DNA of 64,000 bases. Source: Psychrobacter sp. I-STPA10. Lineage in GTDB: Bacteria; Pseudomonadota; Gammaproteobacteria; Pseudomonadales; Moraxellaceae. The stretch spans positions 62,001 through 126,000 of the forward strand of contig NZ_VFYU01000001.1 of NCBI RefSeq assembly GCF_021012795.1. The letters are read 5' to 3'. Each line of letters opens with the position of its first letter. The stretch's first letter is position 1. Of this stretch, positions 1 through 9,230 are shown piece by piece. The notes under the pieces are model-generated. The model saw only the letters and a list, made by a program, of their open reading frames with translations. It was not told the origin of the DNA and made no database searches. The translations under genes were made by a program, and so were the position numbers.

Positions 1-258
1 TATCTGATCAACGACAATAACCAAAGAGGCAATCACCGTCATTTGTACGATGATACGAATACTTGATGGGATCTTATTGCGAATGATGGAGATAAAAAAG
101 CTTGAAAATGCGGTGACTAAAGTCAAAGCAATACACATCACCAGTGCATTAAGTACGCTGGTTGTCACCGCCAATGAAGAACAGATCCCAAGGATTTGCA
201 GTGCAATTGGGTTGTTATCAAAGATGGGGGTGGTTAAGATTTTTTTGGTATCAGCCAT
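1..258 (-). CDS. nqrD: Na+-translocating NADH:quinone oxidoreductase subunit D (partial, N-terminal part)
   Basis: The first 86 codons of a gene that runs off the left edge. The translation starts [17 protein letters not shown] and continues into hydrophobic segments typical of NqrD, an inner-membrane subunit of the Na+-NQR complex. Together with NqrE it forms the central membrane part of this sodium pump. The ATG at 258 is preceded by an AGGAGGC ribosome binding site that lies inside the end of nqrC. The gap to the nqrC stop is one base, so the two are probably translationally coupled. Identity rests on the N-terminus and the operon context nqrA-B-C-D. The rest of the protein, and nqrE and nqrF, should lie just outside the window. 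Confidence 0.93.
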   Translation of the reverse strand, partial: MADTKKILTTPIFDNNPIALQILGICSSLAVTTSVLNALVMCIALTLVTAFSSFFISIIRNKIPSSIRIIVQMTVIASLVIVVDQI

Positions 259-259
259 G

Positions 260-1150
260 TTATGCCTCCTTGCCAGTATGAACAGTAGCGTTGTTAGGTA
301 GACTATTTTGGCGAGCCTGATCGTTACTTGAGCCAGCCTCTTTGGAGCGTAAATGATCTAAAAATGGCTTGTAGCCTTGATCGCCAAGCCAAAACTGAAT
401 GAAGTTACTAACACCACGGCTGGTCAGGGTTGCACCGCTGATACCATCGACCCAGTTCTCTTTGGGGTTACCAGATTTGGTAACACCAGTAGCGACTTCA
501 CCTTGGTCATTATAAGCCTTAATGCCATCCCATTGTGCACGCCATTTAGGCTCTTCAATACGAGCACCTAGTCCAGGTGTTTCTTTATGTGAGTAAAAAC
601 TAATGCCTTTGATTGTATTTAAGTCCCCTTCAATGGTCAAGAAGCCATAGATTGTGCCCCATAAACCATAACCATAAACGGGTAGTACCACAAGCTCAGG
701 TTTGCCTGAATCACCATTGAGTACATAAACTTTGGCATATTTAGGTTTACTACCAATACCAGCAGGATCATCATCACCTAAGTCGATACTCAGTGCTTTA
801 TTTTTTGCTGCTTGGCTGGTGTCATAAGCGGTGACATCAGTAATACCATCGGCTGATAAAGCCTCATCTGTGGCAAACTCACCTGTTTCAAGATCAACCA
901 ATTTGGTTTCAAAGTTGGCAAATTCCTCTTCGACCACAGCAGGGTCATCGGTTTCAGGGTCAAAAAGCCCTGCTGCCATCAAGATATTTTTATTACGGTC
1001 AAGACGGCTATTTTCTTGCTGCTTTGATTTAAGACCTACTGCAACCGCAGAGACTAAGACAGAACAGACCAAACATAAAACTAACGCAACACCAATGGTG
1101 GTTAGGTTGCTGTTCTTTTTACTGGGTTTTTTATTTTGAGATTGCGACAT
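260..1150 (-). CDS. nqrC: Na+-translocating NADH:quinone oxidoreductase subunit C
   Basis: 296-residue NqrC. It has one N-terminal membrane segment (about residues 17-40) and a periplasmic FMN-binding domain. The motif SGATLTS carries Thr241, the predicted covalent FMN attachment site. The subunit passes electrons through its bound flavin during Na+ export. The reading frame is open upstream to 1279. I chose the ATG at 1150 because the protein then starts [13 protein letters not shown] just before the membrane segment; the extra upstream residues would be a translation of antisense nqrB sequence. It overlaps the nqrB end by 20 bases. It is somewhat longer than the usual roughly 260 residues because of a hydrophilic, Asn/Ser-rich C-terminal tail and an acidic stretch around residues 66-130. 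Confidence 0.96.
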   Translation of the reverse strand: MSQSQNKKPSKKNSNLTTIGVALVLCLVCSVLVSAVAVGLKSKQQENSRLDRNKNILMAAGLFDPETDDPAVVEEEFANFETKLVDLETGEFATDEALSADGITDVTAYDTSQAAKNKALSIDLGDDDPAGIGSKPKYAKVYVLNGDSGKPELVVLPVYGYGLWGTIYGFLTIEGDLNTIKGISFYSHKETPGLGARIEEPKWRAQWDGIKAYNDQGEVATGVTKSGNPKENWVDGISGATLTSRGVSNFIQFWLGDQGYKPFLDHLRSKEAGSSNDQARQNSLPNNATVHTGKEA

Positions 1151-2366
1151 GACGCATCCTCCGTGCCGTTTGACGTTTGATGTTCGCTTGGGTGACAAAG
1201 TAGTCAAACAATGGTGCGAACAAGTTTGCGAACAAGATGGCGAGCATGATGCCCTCTGGGAAGGCAGGGTTGACGACACGGATGACCACAGTCATAAAGC
1301 CAATCAAAATACCATAAGCCCAGCGTCCTTTATTGGTATGCGCCGCAGAGACTGGATCGGTTGCCATAAATACTGCACCAAAGGCAAAACCACCAATGAC
1401 CAGATGCCAATAAAAAGGCAGCTGCATCATTAAGTTATCGGCTGAGCCAAAGATATTAAATACCAATGAGGTAGCAATAAGCCCAACCACACACCCTGCC
1501 ATGATGCGCCATGAGGCAATGCGGGTCCATAATAATCCCACTGCACCGATCAAGATAGCAAAAGTTGAAACCTCACCAATACTACCTTGGATATTACCAA
1601 AGAATGCATCGCTCCACGTGATGACTTGACCATAGGTATCAACAAATTTTTCGGGACTGATACCCAAAGCAGCGAGTCCTAGAGGCGTTGCACCTGAAAA
1701 GCCATCAACGGCTGTCCAAATGGTATCACCTGACATATAAGCAGGATAGGCAAAATATAAAAACGCCCGTCCTGATAGGGCAGGGTTTAAGAAGTTTTTA
1801 CCTGTACCGCCAAAGACTTCTTTGGCAACGACCACCCCAAAGCTAATACCTAATGCCACTTGCCATAAAGGAATATTTGGTGGTAAACAAAGTGCAAAAA
1901 GTACAGAAGTGACGAAGAATCCTTCGTTTACCTCATGTCCACGTACCACCGCAAATATCATCTCCCATGCAATACCAACCGCAAAGGTGACAATGTAGAT
2001 GGGCAGAAATTGCATCGCCCCATAAACAAAGCAAGCCCAAATACTATTGGGGTCATAGCCTGCCAATTGGGTAATAATAGTGCGCCAACCTTCAGGTTGT
2101 AGACCGAGTTGACTAATTGCCATTAAGGCTTGGTGTCCAACATTATACATACCCCAAAACATCGCCGGGAAGGTACAAAGCCAAACAGTAATCATGATAC
2201 GTTTTAAGTCAATACCATCACGCACATGCGATGCCGAATGGGTAGTGATGTCTGGTTGACGTAAAAAGGTGTCTAGTGCTTCATATACTGCATAATACTT
2301 TTCATATTTGCCGCCCTTACTAAAGGATGGCCCTAAACGATCAAACATATTATGTAAAAACTTCAT
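1131..2366 (-). CDS. nqrB: Na+-translocating NADH:quinone oxidoreductase subunit B
   Basis: 411-residue polytopic inner-membrane subunit of the Na+-NQR, of normal family length. The [10 protein letters not shown] motif places the predicted covalent FMN threonine at residue 227. Other NqrB signatures are the N-terminal helix starting [13 protein letters not shown] and the conserved [17 protein letters not shown] region (about residues 186-202). NqrB forms much of the sodium channel and the quinone site. The start lies 5 bases after the nqrA stop, and the end overlaps nqrC, so the genes form one tight transcription unit. Confidence 0.97.
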   Translation of the reverse strand: MKFLHNMFDRLGPSFSKGGKYEKYYAVYEALDTFLRQPDITTHSASHVRDGIDLKRIMITVWLCTFPAMFWGMYNVGHQALMAISQLGLQPEGWRTIITQLAGYDPNSIWACFVYGAMQFLPIYIVTFAVGIAWEMIFAVVRGHEVNEGFFVTSVLFALCLPPNIPLWQVALGISFGVVVAKEVFGGTGKNFLNPALSGRAFLYFAYPAYMSGDTIWTAVDGFSGATPLGLAALGISPEKFVDTYGQVITWSDAFFGNIQGSIGEVSTFAILIGAVGLLWTRIASWRIMAGCVVGLIATSLVFNIFGSADNLMMQLPFYWHLVIGGFAFGAVFMATDPVSAAHTNKGRWAYGILIGFMTVVIRVVNPAFPEGIMLAILFANLFAPLFDYFVTQANIKRQTARRMRHVAISK

Positions 2367-2371
2367 CGTGA

Positions 2372-3724
2372 TCAGCCCTCCTGCTCAATGCGAGTTAAGT
2401 TATCTCGCAAGATATCACCAAATTCATACTTACCAGGTGAGACAAAAGTACATAAGGCGAGATCTTCTTCATCCAGCTCTAATGCACCCAAATCTACAGC
2501 CGACACAATATCTTCGACAATTAAGGCACGTAGTAGCTGTGTGGGAAGATAGTCTTGTGGCATCACTTTTTCAAATACACCAATGGGTACCATAGCGCGA
2601 GGTGAACCATTAGTAGTAGAAGTAAAGTTGAATTTTTTGTCTTTAAAGAAATTAGAGATATAAATTGGCAATATTGAGAAGCGGTTTTTACCTGTACTTA
2701 GATAATGGAATGCAGGACGTTCATGACCTTCTGCTAATGCGCTGACTTGATTGTGAAAGCGCCCAAGATAAGCAGTTGGTTCAATGATTTTACGTCCTGA
2801 TAAGACAGAGCCTGAAATCACTCGATTATCACCCGCTTGTAGTTGCCCTTCTGTAATCTCATTTAAACTTGCGCCACGTTCGGTGGCTACCAGATGGGGT
2901 TTATTAACGACTGGTCCTGCCAGACTAATCAAACGACGAGTATATAATCGCCCTGTGGTAAACAGTTTACCGATAGCGATAACATCTTGATATCCTACTG
3001 TCCATACAGTGACCCCACGACTTAGGGGGTGCAAAAAGTGAATATGTGTACCTGCCAAACCTGCGGGGTGTTTACCTGTAAAAGCATGGTATTCAGTGAC
3101 GTTATCAGGTGCTGTTTGAGTAATCTTGGGAAGATCCGCATTACCATGATGACATACATAGGTTTTTGGCGTTAAGGTAGATAATACTGCCAAACCATCA
3201 TTAAACGCTTGCAACTCTTCTTTGATGACAATCATTGGATCAAAGGCAAGTGGATTGGTGTCTATGGCGGTGACAAATATGGCATCAGGTCTGGCGCCAA
3301 TATCAGGGCTACGACTATAGGGACGGGTACGAAATGCTGTCCATTCTCCTGATATGATAAGTTGAGCTTCAACCGTCTCAGCGTCTAAATTTGCCAATTC
3401 ACTGGAATTAAAATGCTTGAATTCGGTCTCATCACTATTGGGATCAACTTCGATCACCAAGCTTTCAAACACTCGGCGTTCACCACGATTAATGGCGACA
3501 ACCTTACCAGAAGCTGGCGCAGTATAAATAACGCCAACTCGTTTCTTGTCTTCAAAGACAGGCTGACCTTTGATTACAATATCACCTTCAGTAACATTCA
3601 TGGTGGGTTTCATACCCACATAATCATAGCCAATCAGTGCAACAGTTTTGGGTACGTGCTGTCTGATCTCATTGCTAGGTGCACCAGCAATGGGTACGTC
3701 TAACCCTTTTTTAATGGTAAACAT
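2372..3724 (-). CDS. nqrA: Na+-translocating NADH:quinone oxidoreductase subunit A
   Basis: 450-residue NqrA, the first gene of the nqr operon. It starts [16 protein letters not shown], the typical N-terminus of this peripheral cytoplasmic subunit. The length matches the family, which runs around 445-450 residues. NqrA has no cofactor of its own and is thought to take part in quinone binding at the cytoplasmic face. The operon order A-B-C-D is the standard one. The promoter must lie in the roughly 500-bp region upstream (3725-4243). Confidence 0.97.
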   Translation of the reverse strand: MFTIKKGLDVPIAGAPSNEIRQHVPKTVALIGYDYVGMKPTMNVTEGDIVIKGQPVFEDKKRVGVIYTAPASGKVVAINRGERRVFESLVIEVDPNSDETEFKHFNSSELANLDAETVEAQLIISGEWTAFRTRPYSRSPDIGARPDAIFVTAIDTNPLAFDPMIVIKEELQAFNDGLAVLSTLTPKTYVCHHGNADLPKITQTAPDNVTEYHAFTGKHPAGLAGTHIHFLHPLSRGVTVWTVGYQDVIAIGKLFTTGRLYTRRLISLAGPVVNKPHLVATERGASLNEITEGQLQAGDNRVISGSVLSGRKIIEPTAYLGRFHNQVSALAEGHERPAFHYLSTGKNRFSILPIYISNFFKDKKFNFTSTTNGSPRAMVPIGVFEKVMPQDYLPTQLLRALIVEDIVSAVDLGALELDEEDLALCTFVSPGKYEFGDILRDNLTRIEQEG

Positions 3725-4243
3725 AAGCGAACTTAATCCATAGGCTAAGTAGAGATACCAGACGTCCTGTTTGGTTTGTGCAAGCTACTTTGATATTGTT
3801 AGCTTATTGAAGTTAACAACCGTAGGCACGAGATAAGCGTATTAACATAGACAGCACTCAAAGCACAATCTATTGATACACCAACTTATCCTCTCCTGCA
3901 TAAACATTGGACATCTATAATCAGATTTTGGATAAATTGATGACCTGTCAATATCTTAAGATAAGATTACAGTGGCGACTGGCTACCAAAATACATATAC
4001 AATTTAACCTAGGATTATACGTCAAATTACCCTAAAATTGCCAGTGAGTTCGCAAAATGTGTGAATATTGTCTAAAAACCCGCCATTTTTTACAGTAATG
4101 CTTTATTGTAACCATCACTGTGATCACCATGATTGATGGGCTATATAATGGTTATAGCAAAGTGCTTTATGCATTAAAGTTCGTATAGCAATTTAAAATG
4201 TATCAATATTTATATCATTCCTATATTCACCCTATCTATATTA
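3725..4243. other. Divergent intergenic region between nqrA and the hisA-side element
   Basis: About 520 bases without a credible gene. It should hold the nqr operon promoter on the minus strand. On that strand a TATAAT is present near 4012-4017 (reverse complement), but I see no convincing -35 hexamer at the right distance, so I do not call a promoter. The sequence is A/T-rich and I see no RNA gene in it. Confidence 0.5.
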
Positions 4244-4380
4244 GGACTTACGCAAAAGTATGATATTTGACTGATAAAGTGGCTGGGAATTATATTGAGT
4301 CTTTAGAGCCATGTGCAGCCAACCCACTTGATAAAAAAATGATTACCAGTTGCAGGCAATCTATAAAATTGCGTAAGTCC
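4244..4380. mobile_element. MITE-like element with 12-bp perfect terminal inverted repeats
   Basis: A 137-bp stretch bounded by GGACTTACGCAA at 4244-4255 and its exact reverse complement TTGCGTAAGTCC at 4369-4380. It carries no transposase and is A/T-rich, the form expected of a miniature inverted-repeat element or the two ends of a deleted insertion sequence. It lies just upstream of hisA. An apparent N-terminal extension of the hisA frame (54 codons from 4267) is made up mostly of this element. I could not see a clean target-site duplication, so the exact boundaries and family are uncertain. Confidence 0.6.
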
Positions 4381-4428
4381 GATATATTTACAATTACTGA
4401 TTTAACATCACTATTTAAGGTTATTATT

Positions 4429-5181
4429 ATGTCAAAGCCATCTGCTAACAATTCTACAGTTATTATTCCTGCCATTGACTTAAAAGATGGTAAATGTGTG
4501 CGCCTAAAACAAGGGCGTATGGAAGATGATACAGTGTTTTCAAATGATCCTGTTGCTATGGCAGCACGCTGGATAGAAGAAGGGGCACGCCGCTTGCATT
4601 TGGTGGATCTCAATGGTGCATTTGATGGGGTGCCTGTGCATAAGTCTGTGGTGACAGATATTGCGCGTGCTTATCCTAACCTACCCATACAGCTTGGTGG
4701 TGGAGTACGTCGATTACAAACCATTGAACAATATATGAAAGCTGGATTGACCTATATTATTATTGGTACTAAGGCTGTAGAAGACCCTAACTTTGTTGCT
4801 GAAGCCTGTCGTGAGTTTGCAGGGCATATTATTGTCGGTATTGATGCCAAAGATGGCTTGGTAGCAACGCATGGCTGGGCAAATGTCACAGAAATAAAAG
4901 CGGTTGAATTAGCCAAACAATTTGCTGATGTGGGTGTATCTTCCATTGTTTATACTGATATTGCCCGTGATGGCATGATGCAAGGGGTGAATGTTGAGCA
5001 GACGGTTAACCTCGCACAAGAAGGGGGTATTCCTGTGATTGCCTCTGGTGGTGTGACTGACCTTAAAGACATTGAACTGCTTAAGCCTTATGGTGATTGT
5101 ATCGAAGGCATTATTACTGGGCGTGCGATTTATGAAGGCACGCTGGATTTAAGTTCAGCACAGTTGTTATTGGATAGTTAA
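4429..5181 (+). CDS. hisA: 1-(5-phosphoribosyl)-5-[(5-phosphoribosylamino)methylideneamino]imidazole-4-carboxamide isomerase (ProFAR isomerase)
   Basis: 250-residue TIM-barrel enzyme that opens the ribose ring of ProFAR to PRFAR in histidine synthesis. Conserved HisA features are [19 protein letters not shown] at the N-terminus with the catalytic Asp, the LGGGVR phosphate loop around residue 82-87, the central GIDAKDG and the second phosphate loop IASGGV. The frame is open from 4267, but the upstream 54 codons are mostly a MITE-like repeat. I therefore chose the ATG at 4429, which gives the normal family length. The Shine-Dalgarno is weak. It stands alone here, with no hisF or hisH neighbour. 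Confidence 0.96.
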   Translation: MSKPSANNSTVIIPAIDLKDGKCVRLKQGRMEDDTVFSNDPVAMAARWIEEGARRLHLVDLNGAFDGVPVHKSVVTDIARAYPNLPIQLGGGVRRLQTIEQYMKAGLTYIIIGTKAVEDPNFVAEACREFAGHIIVGIDAKDGLVATHGWANVTEIKAVELAKQFADVGVSSIVYTDIARDGMMQGVNVEQTVNLAQEGGIPVIASGGVTDLKDIELLKPYGDCIEGIITGRAIYEGTLDLSSAQLLLDS

Positions 5182-5203
5182 GATTCATGATTGGTGTCGT
5201 TAC

Positions 5204-5245
5204 TTTTCTCTATGATACTAATCACTAGCAGTATTATAGAGAAAA
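5204..5245 (+). terminator. Stem-loop downstream of hisA
   Basis: A 16-bp stem with one G-T pair (TTTTCTCTATGATACT paired with AGTATTATAGAGAAAA) and a loop of about 9 bases, placed 22 bases after the hisA stop. There is no run of T on the plus strand after it. It may act as a weak or factor-assisted terminator or as an mRNA 3' end stabiliser. Confidence 0.45.
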
Positions 5246-5287
5246 CCTTATCTTGCCATTAAATGATTGTTAGATTGTTGGATTTAA

Positions 5288-6892
5288 ATGCTTATGCGTA
5301 TGTTACTTTCCCCATTGCTGTTGATAGTGAGCCTTATTGTACTTGCCATGCCAGCACAGGCAGTGGTTGAGGAGATTATCAGTGCTGATGAGGCATTGGC
5401 TGCGGTCAGTGGTGCAAGTAACTCATCTGCCAACAATAATCAAGATGAAGCGGGTACGGGTGGTCTGACTGCTCCAGAAGTAAACACCCCCATTGAGCCT
5501 GTTTCTACTCCACCAAAAGATAATGAAATTCAGCAGCGCATTAAAGGCATATTCTCAGAAATTGATGGCTTGCATGAAGTTGGTGTCACCGTTAATCAAG
5601 GTGTGGTTACCTTAAGTGGTGAAACCCCTAATGAAAAAAAGGCACAACAAGCACTCAAGCTGGCAGGACGAGTTGGTGGTGTGGTTACTGTAGAAGATAA
5701 TATTAGCCGTACATTAGATGTGCAGGATAATGTGACTCCTGTGGTCAAAGACTTAAAAGCTCGTACCCAGTCACTTATTAAAGCGTTGCCTTTGTTATTG
5801 GTTGCGATATTGGTATTTGCCATCATGGCATGGTTTGGGGCATGGCTGGCTGCTCGCGATAGTATTTGGCAGCGCATTGCACCTAACCCCTTTGTTGCTG
5901 AGCTATTGGCCCAAACCATCAAAGTCGTCTTTATCGTCATTGGTTTGATTTTGGGACTGAGCTTGATGGGGGCAGAAGCCATCATTGGTACGCTATTGGG
6001 TGGGGCAGGGGTGATTGGTATTGCCGTTGGTTTTGCAGTCAAAGACACCATCGAAAACTATATCTCCTCCTTGATGCTCAGTGTGCGCCAGCCGTTTCGG
6101 GCACGTGACCAAGTGGTGATTAATGGACAAGAGGGGATTGTGGTGCGTTTGACTTCACGAGCCACTATCTTAATGACATTAGATGGTAATCAGCTACGTA
6201 TTCCTAACTCAGAAGTATTTAAAGGCACAATCTTAAACTATACCAAAAATCCTGAAAGACGCTTTACCTTTGAGCTGGGTGTCGATGCCAATGATGACCC
6301 CATTGCTGCCATCAAAGTTGGGTTAGATGCCATCAATGGTTTGGAGTTTGTTTTGAGTCAGCCAAAAGCGACAGCAAATATTGAGCAGGTGGGGGATTCA
6401 AATATTGTGCTGAGCTTTCAAGTATGGGTTGACCAGTCCAAAACAGACTTTAACAAAGCGCGTAGTATTGCGATTCGAGAAGCCAAACACGCACTAGAGA
6501 ATCAAGGATTTAGTTTACCTGAGCCAATTTATCGGTTGCGCTTTAATGGTGATATTGAAGAGGCAATCAAACAAACCAGCCTTGCGCTTAATCAAGCATC
6601 GTTAGCCGACTTAACCACTACCGCCACAACGCAATCAACACCAACCATAGCAAGTGATAAAGGTAGTGATGCAGACATTGATACATCAGTAGAAAATATA
6701 ACAATTGACACCTCTAGCAAAGATAAAGAGAAAAAAGAGGCAAAACAGAGAGCAAAAAAAGTATTGGGTGATGCAGAGGTAGAAGAAATACTTGATGCCA
6801 AACCTGATACTAAGTTGATGGAAAAAGTAGAACAGGAAATTGCTGAATCGGGTGATTCAGATTTGCTGGATAATCGCAGCCCACAAGAGTGA
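5288..6892 (+). CDS. BON-domain MscS-family mechanosensitive channel
   Basis: 534-residue predicted inner-membrane channel. In order: a signal peptide (MLMRMLLSPLLLIVSLIVLAMPAQA); a low-complexity periplasmic linker; a BON domain (about residues 77-148, with the VTVNQGVVTLSGE core); three membrane helices (about 165-260), the last rich in Gly/Ala as in the MscS pore helix; then the MscS beta domain (VRQPFRARDQVVINGQEG, RIPNSEVFKGTILNYTKNP) and the alpha/beta domain. The last about 100 residues are Ser/Thr/Lys/Glu-rich and probably disordered. The family releases solutes on hypo-osmotic shock. The BON domain suggests envelope or phospholipid contact, which is inference. Several nearby in-frame ATGs make the exact start uncertain. 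Confidence 0.88.
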   Translation: MLMRMLLSPLLLIVSLIVLAMPAQAVVEEIISADEALAAVSGASNSSANNNQDEAGTGGLTAPEVNTPIEPVSTPPKDNEIQQRIKGIFSEIDGLHEVGVTVNQGVVTLSGETPNEKKAQQALKLAGRVGGVVTVEDNISRTLDVQDNVTPVVKDLKARTQSLIKALPLLLVAILVFAIMAWFGAWLAARDSIWQRIAPNPFVAELLAQTIKVVFIVIGLILGLSLMGAEAIIGTLLGGAGVIGIAVGFAVKDTIENYISSLMLSVRQPFRARDQVVINGQEGIVVRLTSRATILMTLDGNQLRIPNSEVFKGTILNYTKNPERRFTFELGVDANDDPIAAIKVGLDAINGLEFVLSQPKATANIEQVGDSNIVLSFQVWVDQSKTDFNKARSIAIREAKHALENQGFSLPEPIYRLRFNGDIEEAIKQTSLALNQASLADLTTTATTQSTPTIASDKGSDADIDTSVENITIDTSSKDKEKKEAKQRAKKVLGDAEVEEILDAKPDTKLMEKVEQEIAESGDSDLLDNRSPQE

Positions 6893-7004
6893 TGAAAAGT
6901 TTTTACTTATACAAACTGTCATCGCCAAAAAATGACTAAACAGTGATGGTCTAGAAATGTAAAAAGCGACTAGGAATATAAAAACGTGATTAGGGATATA
7001 GAAA

Positions 7005-7406
7005 ATGATGAAAAATAAAGACTCAGAAAATGCCCGAATCGTTGCTGTTTATAATGCCAATGGCGGCATCATGGGTGAGCTAAGTTATGTGATAGGCAAA
7101 GTTTTAGGCAACACCCATTGTGCCTTATGTGATATTAGTCATGGTAACTCTATCAAAGCCAAAGCACAGTGGCGACAGCGAGTGGCAAGTTTTCCTATCC
7201 CTGTGCAAGCGGTGCATATTAATGAGATGGATAAGGCAACCCAGCAAGCCAGCCAAGGGCAAAGCCCTGTTGTGGTATATTTAGATGGGAAAAATGACCA
7301 TATTGTTATGACTGATGAAGAATTAGAGAGTTGCCAAGCAAGTCCACAGTTATTTTTTGATAAATTATTAGAAAAAATAGAATCGTTGTCATTTTCAAAA
7401 CTTTAA
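7005..7406 (+). CDS. Conserved-looking small protein with a CxxC motif, function unknown
   Basis: 133-residue cytoplasmic protein (no signal peptide or membrane segment). I do not recognise its family. It begins ARIVAVYNANGGIMGELSYVIGK, which looks like a first beta-strand and a glycine-rich turn, then has HCALCDISHG with a CxxC pair (about residues 43-46) followed by His. This is compatible with a thiol or metal site, but not enough to claim a thioredoxin activity. The C-terminal half contains VVVYLDGKNDHIVMTDEELE. It stands alone between the mechanosensitive channel and an oxidoreductase gene. The first ATG (7005) or the next codon (7008) could be the start. Confidence 0.75.
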   Translation: MMKNKDSENARIVAVYNANGGIMGELSYVIGKVLGNTHCALCDISHGNSIKAKAQWRQRVASFPIPVQAVHINEMDKATQQASQGQSPVVVYLDGKNDHIVMTDEELESCQASPQLFFDKLLEKIESLSFSKL

Positions 7407-7475
7407 TTTTTTAGAGAGCCTCAAACAGCTATTTTGTAAATAATTTGAATGATATAGAAAAATAAGGAACACTTT

Positions 7476-8489
7476 ATGAGTCAACTTATAAACCCGTCAA
7501 TCCCTAACAGTCAAACTGCCATGACCATCAAACAGTTTGGTGAGCCCGATGTTTTTGAACAACAAAATGATTTTGCCGTACCCACATTAAATGAGGGGCA
7601 AGTGCTGATAAAAGTCGCCTATGCAGGTATTAACCCTGTCGATTATAAAACTCGACAAGGCTTAGGTTGGGGCGCAGATAATATTCGTAATCAGCAATTT
7701 GCCAACAATCAACCTGCCGTTTTAGGCTTTGATGTGGCAGGGGAAGTGGTTGCCAGCAAAGATAGCCGTTTTAACATTGGTGATAAGGTATCAGCCCTTA
7801 GCTTTACTGGTGGCTGTTATGCCCAATATGTTGCCGTTGCAGGGGAGCTATTAGCCCCCATTCCTGATGGCGTGGATTTAAAAATTGCAGGGGCAATGCC
7901 TTGTGTCGCCACCACTGCCAAACAGCTTTTGGATTTTGCTGACATCAATCAAGGCGAGCATGTGGTTATCAATGCCCCCGCAGGTGGCGTGGGTCATTTA
8001 TTAATCCAAATGCTGATGGGATTGGTCGATACCCTTGATATTCAGCTGAGCGTTATTTGTTCTAAAGAAAAATATCAAAAACTTGCCAGCCTAATTGATT
8101 GCGATAAATTAGCAGGTTGGATTGACTATCAGCAATATACTGATGAGCAAACATTCCCTGATTTGCAAGCCGATGTTTTACTTGACCTTGTCGGTGGACA
8201 GGCAGGCATCAAAGCCTTATCGACACTAAAAACCAATGGTAACGTGTATGTACTGCCAAGTATTTGGGCGGACAAACTCAAAGAGGCAGGGGCAAATAAA
8301 AACTTACAAGTAGCAGGTTTTATCGCCAAACCCAACGCCCAAGATTTGGCAGATATGCTACAAAAAGTCGCTGATAAACAATTAAGTGTACATATCCAAT
8401 CAACCTATCCTTTAACTGAAGTTGCCAAAGCTCATCAAGAGTTAGAAAAAGGGCATAGCTTTGGTAAGATTGTGTTAGAAAATAATTAA
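7476..8489 (+). CDS. Medium-chain dehydrogenase/reductase, NADPH:quinone oxidoreductase type
   Basis: 337-residue protein of the zinc-independent MDR (zeta-crystallin-like) family. The N-terminal GroES-like domain contains AGINPVDYKTRQG and the GFDVAGEVV motif; the Rossmann part contains INAPAGGVGHLLIQ, the NAD(P)H loop (about residues 166-179). The zinc-binding cysteines of true alcohol dehydrogenases are missing. The C-terminus ends in a typical HSFGKIVLE strand. It probably reduces quinones or activated carbonyls with NADPH; the substrate cannot be told from sequence. An AAGGA site precedes the ATG at 7476. It is 14 bases from the following phosphatase gene, so the two may be co-transcribed. 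Confidence 0.88.
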   Translation: MSQLINPSIPNSQTAMTIKQFGEPDVFEQQNDFAVPTLNEGQVLIKVAYAGINPVDYKTRQGLGWGADNIRNQQFANNQPAVLGFDVAGEVVASKDSRFNIGDKVSALSFTGGCYAQYVAVAGELLAPIPDGVDLKIAGAMPCVATTAKQLLDFADINQGEHVVINAPAGGVGHLLIQMLMGLVDTLDIQLSVICSKEKYQKLASLIDCDKLAGWIDYQQYTDEQTFPDLQADVLLDLVGGQAGIKALSTLKTNGNVYVLPSIWADKLKEAGANKNLQVAGFIAKPNAQDLADMLQKVADKQLSVHIQSTYPLTEVAKAHQELEKGHSFGKIVLENN

Positions 8490-8503
8490 ATTGAGAAATA
8501 ATA

Positions 8504-9160
8504 ATGAAAACCCTTTATTTTATTCGTCATGGTGAAAGCCTTGCTAATACAGGGGCAAAGTCCATGCCCGACCGTGATATTCCCTTAACGGAACTTGGAC
8601 AACAGCAAGCACGTGAACTTGCCAAAAAATGGCAAACGCCTCCCAATAAAATCTACTGCTCACAAATGCTGCGCTCACAACAAACGGCGCAAGCTTTTTG
8701 TGATAAGTTTCAATTAAATACGAATACTGACTATGAAAGCTGTTATGACAGCACTTATGAAGTGTTGCCTTGGCTTAATGAGTTTGGCTGTTTGGGCTAT
8801 GCCACCATTGAGGGCATGATGGGAAAAGAGCGGGCAGTGCTTGCCAAACAATATTGGCAAACGGCAGATTTAGAACATCGTGATAGCCATGATTCAGATA
8901 GCTTTGCTGACTTTTTGGCTCGGGTAGATAATCTTATCAGCCAGCTTGATGAATTTGAGGATAACAGTTTATTTTTTGGGCATGGGATATGGATTGGGCT
9001 ATTAGCTTGGCGGTTAATGGGTTGTCAATTTAAAGACAATGCCGATATGCGACGCTTTCGCCAATTCCAAACCGCTATGCCGATGGCAAATACCGTGGTT
9101 TATCGTTTGTTGCTTAGTGGTGAGGTTAGGCAGTTACAATGGGTGGATATGGAGAGTTAG
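8504..9160 (+). CDS. Histidine phosphatase family protein (phosphoglycerate-mutase-like)
   Basis: 218-residue member of the histidine phosphatase superfamily. The catalytic motif FIRHGES lies at residues 6-12, with the acceptor His at 9, followed by DRDIPLTELGQQQARELA. A second catalytic His is in FFGHGIWIG near residue 155. Cys/Ser/Arg positions such as KIYCSQMLRSQQTA match the family. Members act on small phosphorylated metabolites or phosphoproteins; the substrate here is unknown. It follows the oxidoreductase by 14 bases. The last about 30 residues look like ordinary family sequence. Confidence 0.88.
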   Translation: MKTLYFIRHGESLANTGAKSMPDRDIPLTELGQQQARELAKKWQTPPNKIYCSQMLRSQQTAQAFCDKFQLNTNTDYESCYDSTYEVLPWLNEFGCLGYATIEGMMGKERAVLAKQYWQTADLEHRDSHDSDSFADFLARVDNLISQLDEFEDNSLFFGHGIWIGLLAWRLMGCQFKDNADMRRFRQFQTAMPMANTVVYRLLLSGEVRQLQWVDMES

Positions 9161-9230
9161 TGATTGTAAAAAGTGAGGAAATCTTGCTATGATGTGGAGG
9201 ATATCTTAATAATTATTATTGGGGGTGTAT

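Noticed and set aside
4267..4428. N-terminal extension of HisA by 54 codons
   Set aside because: Overlaps the MITE-like element and would give an untypical length; the ATG at 4429 matches the family start.
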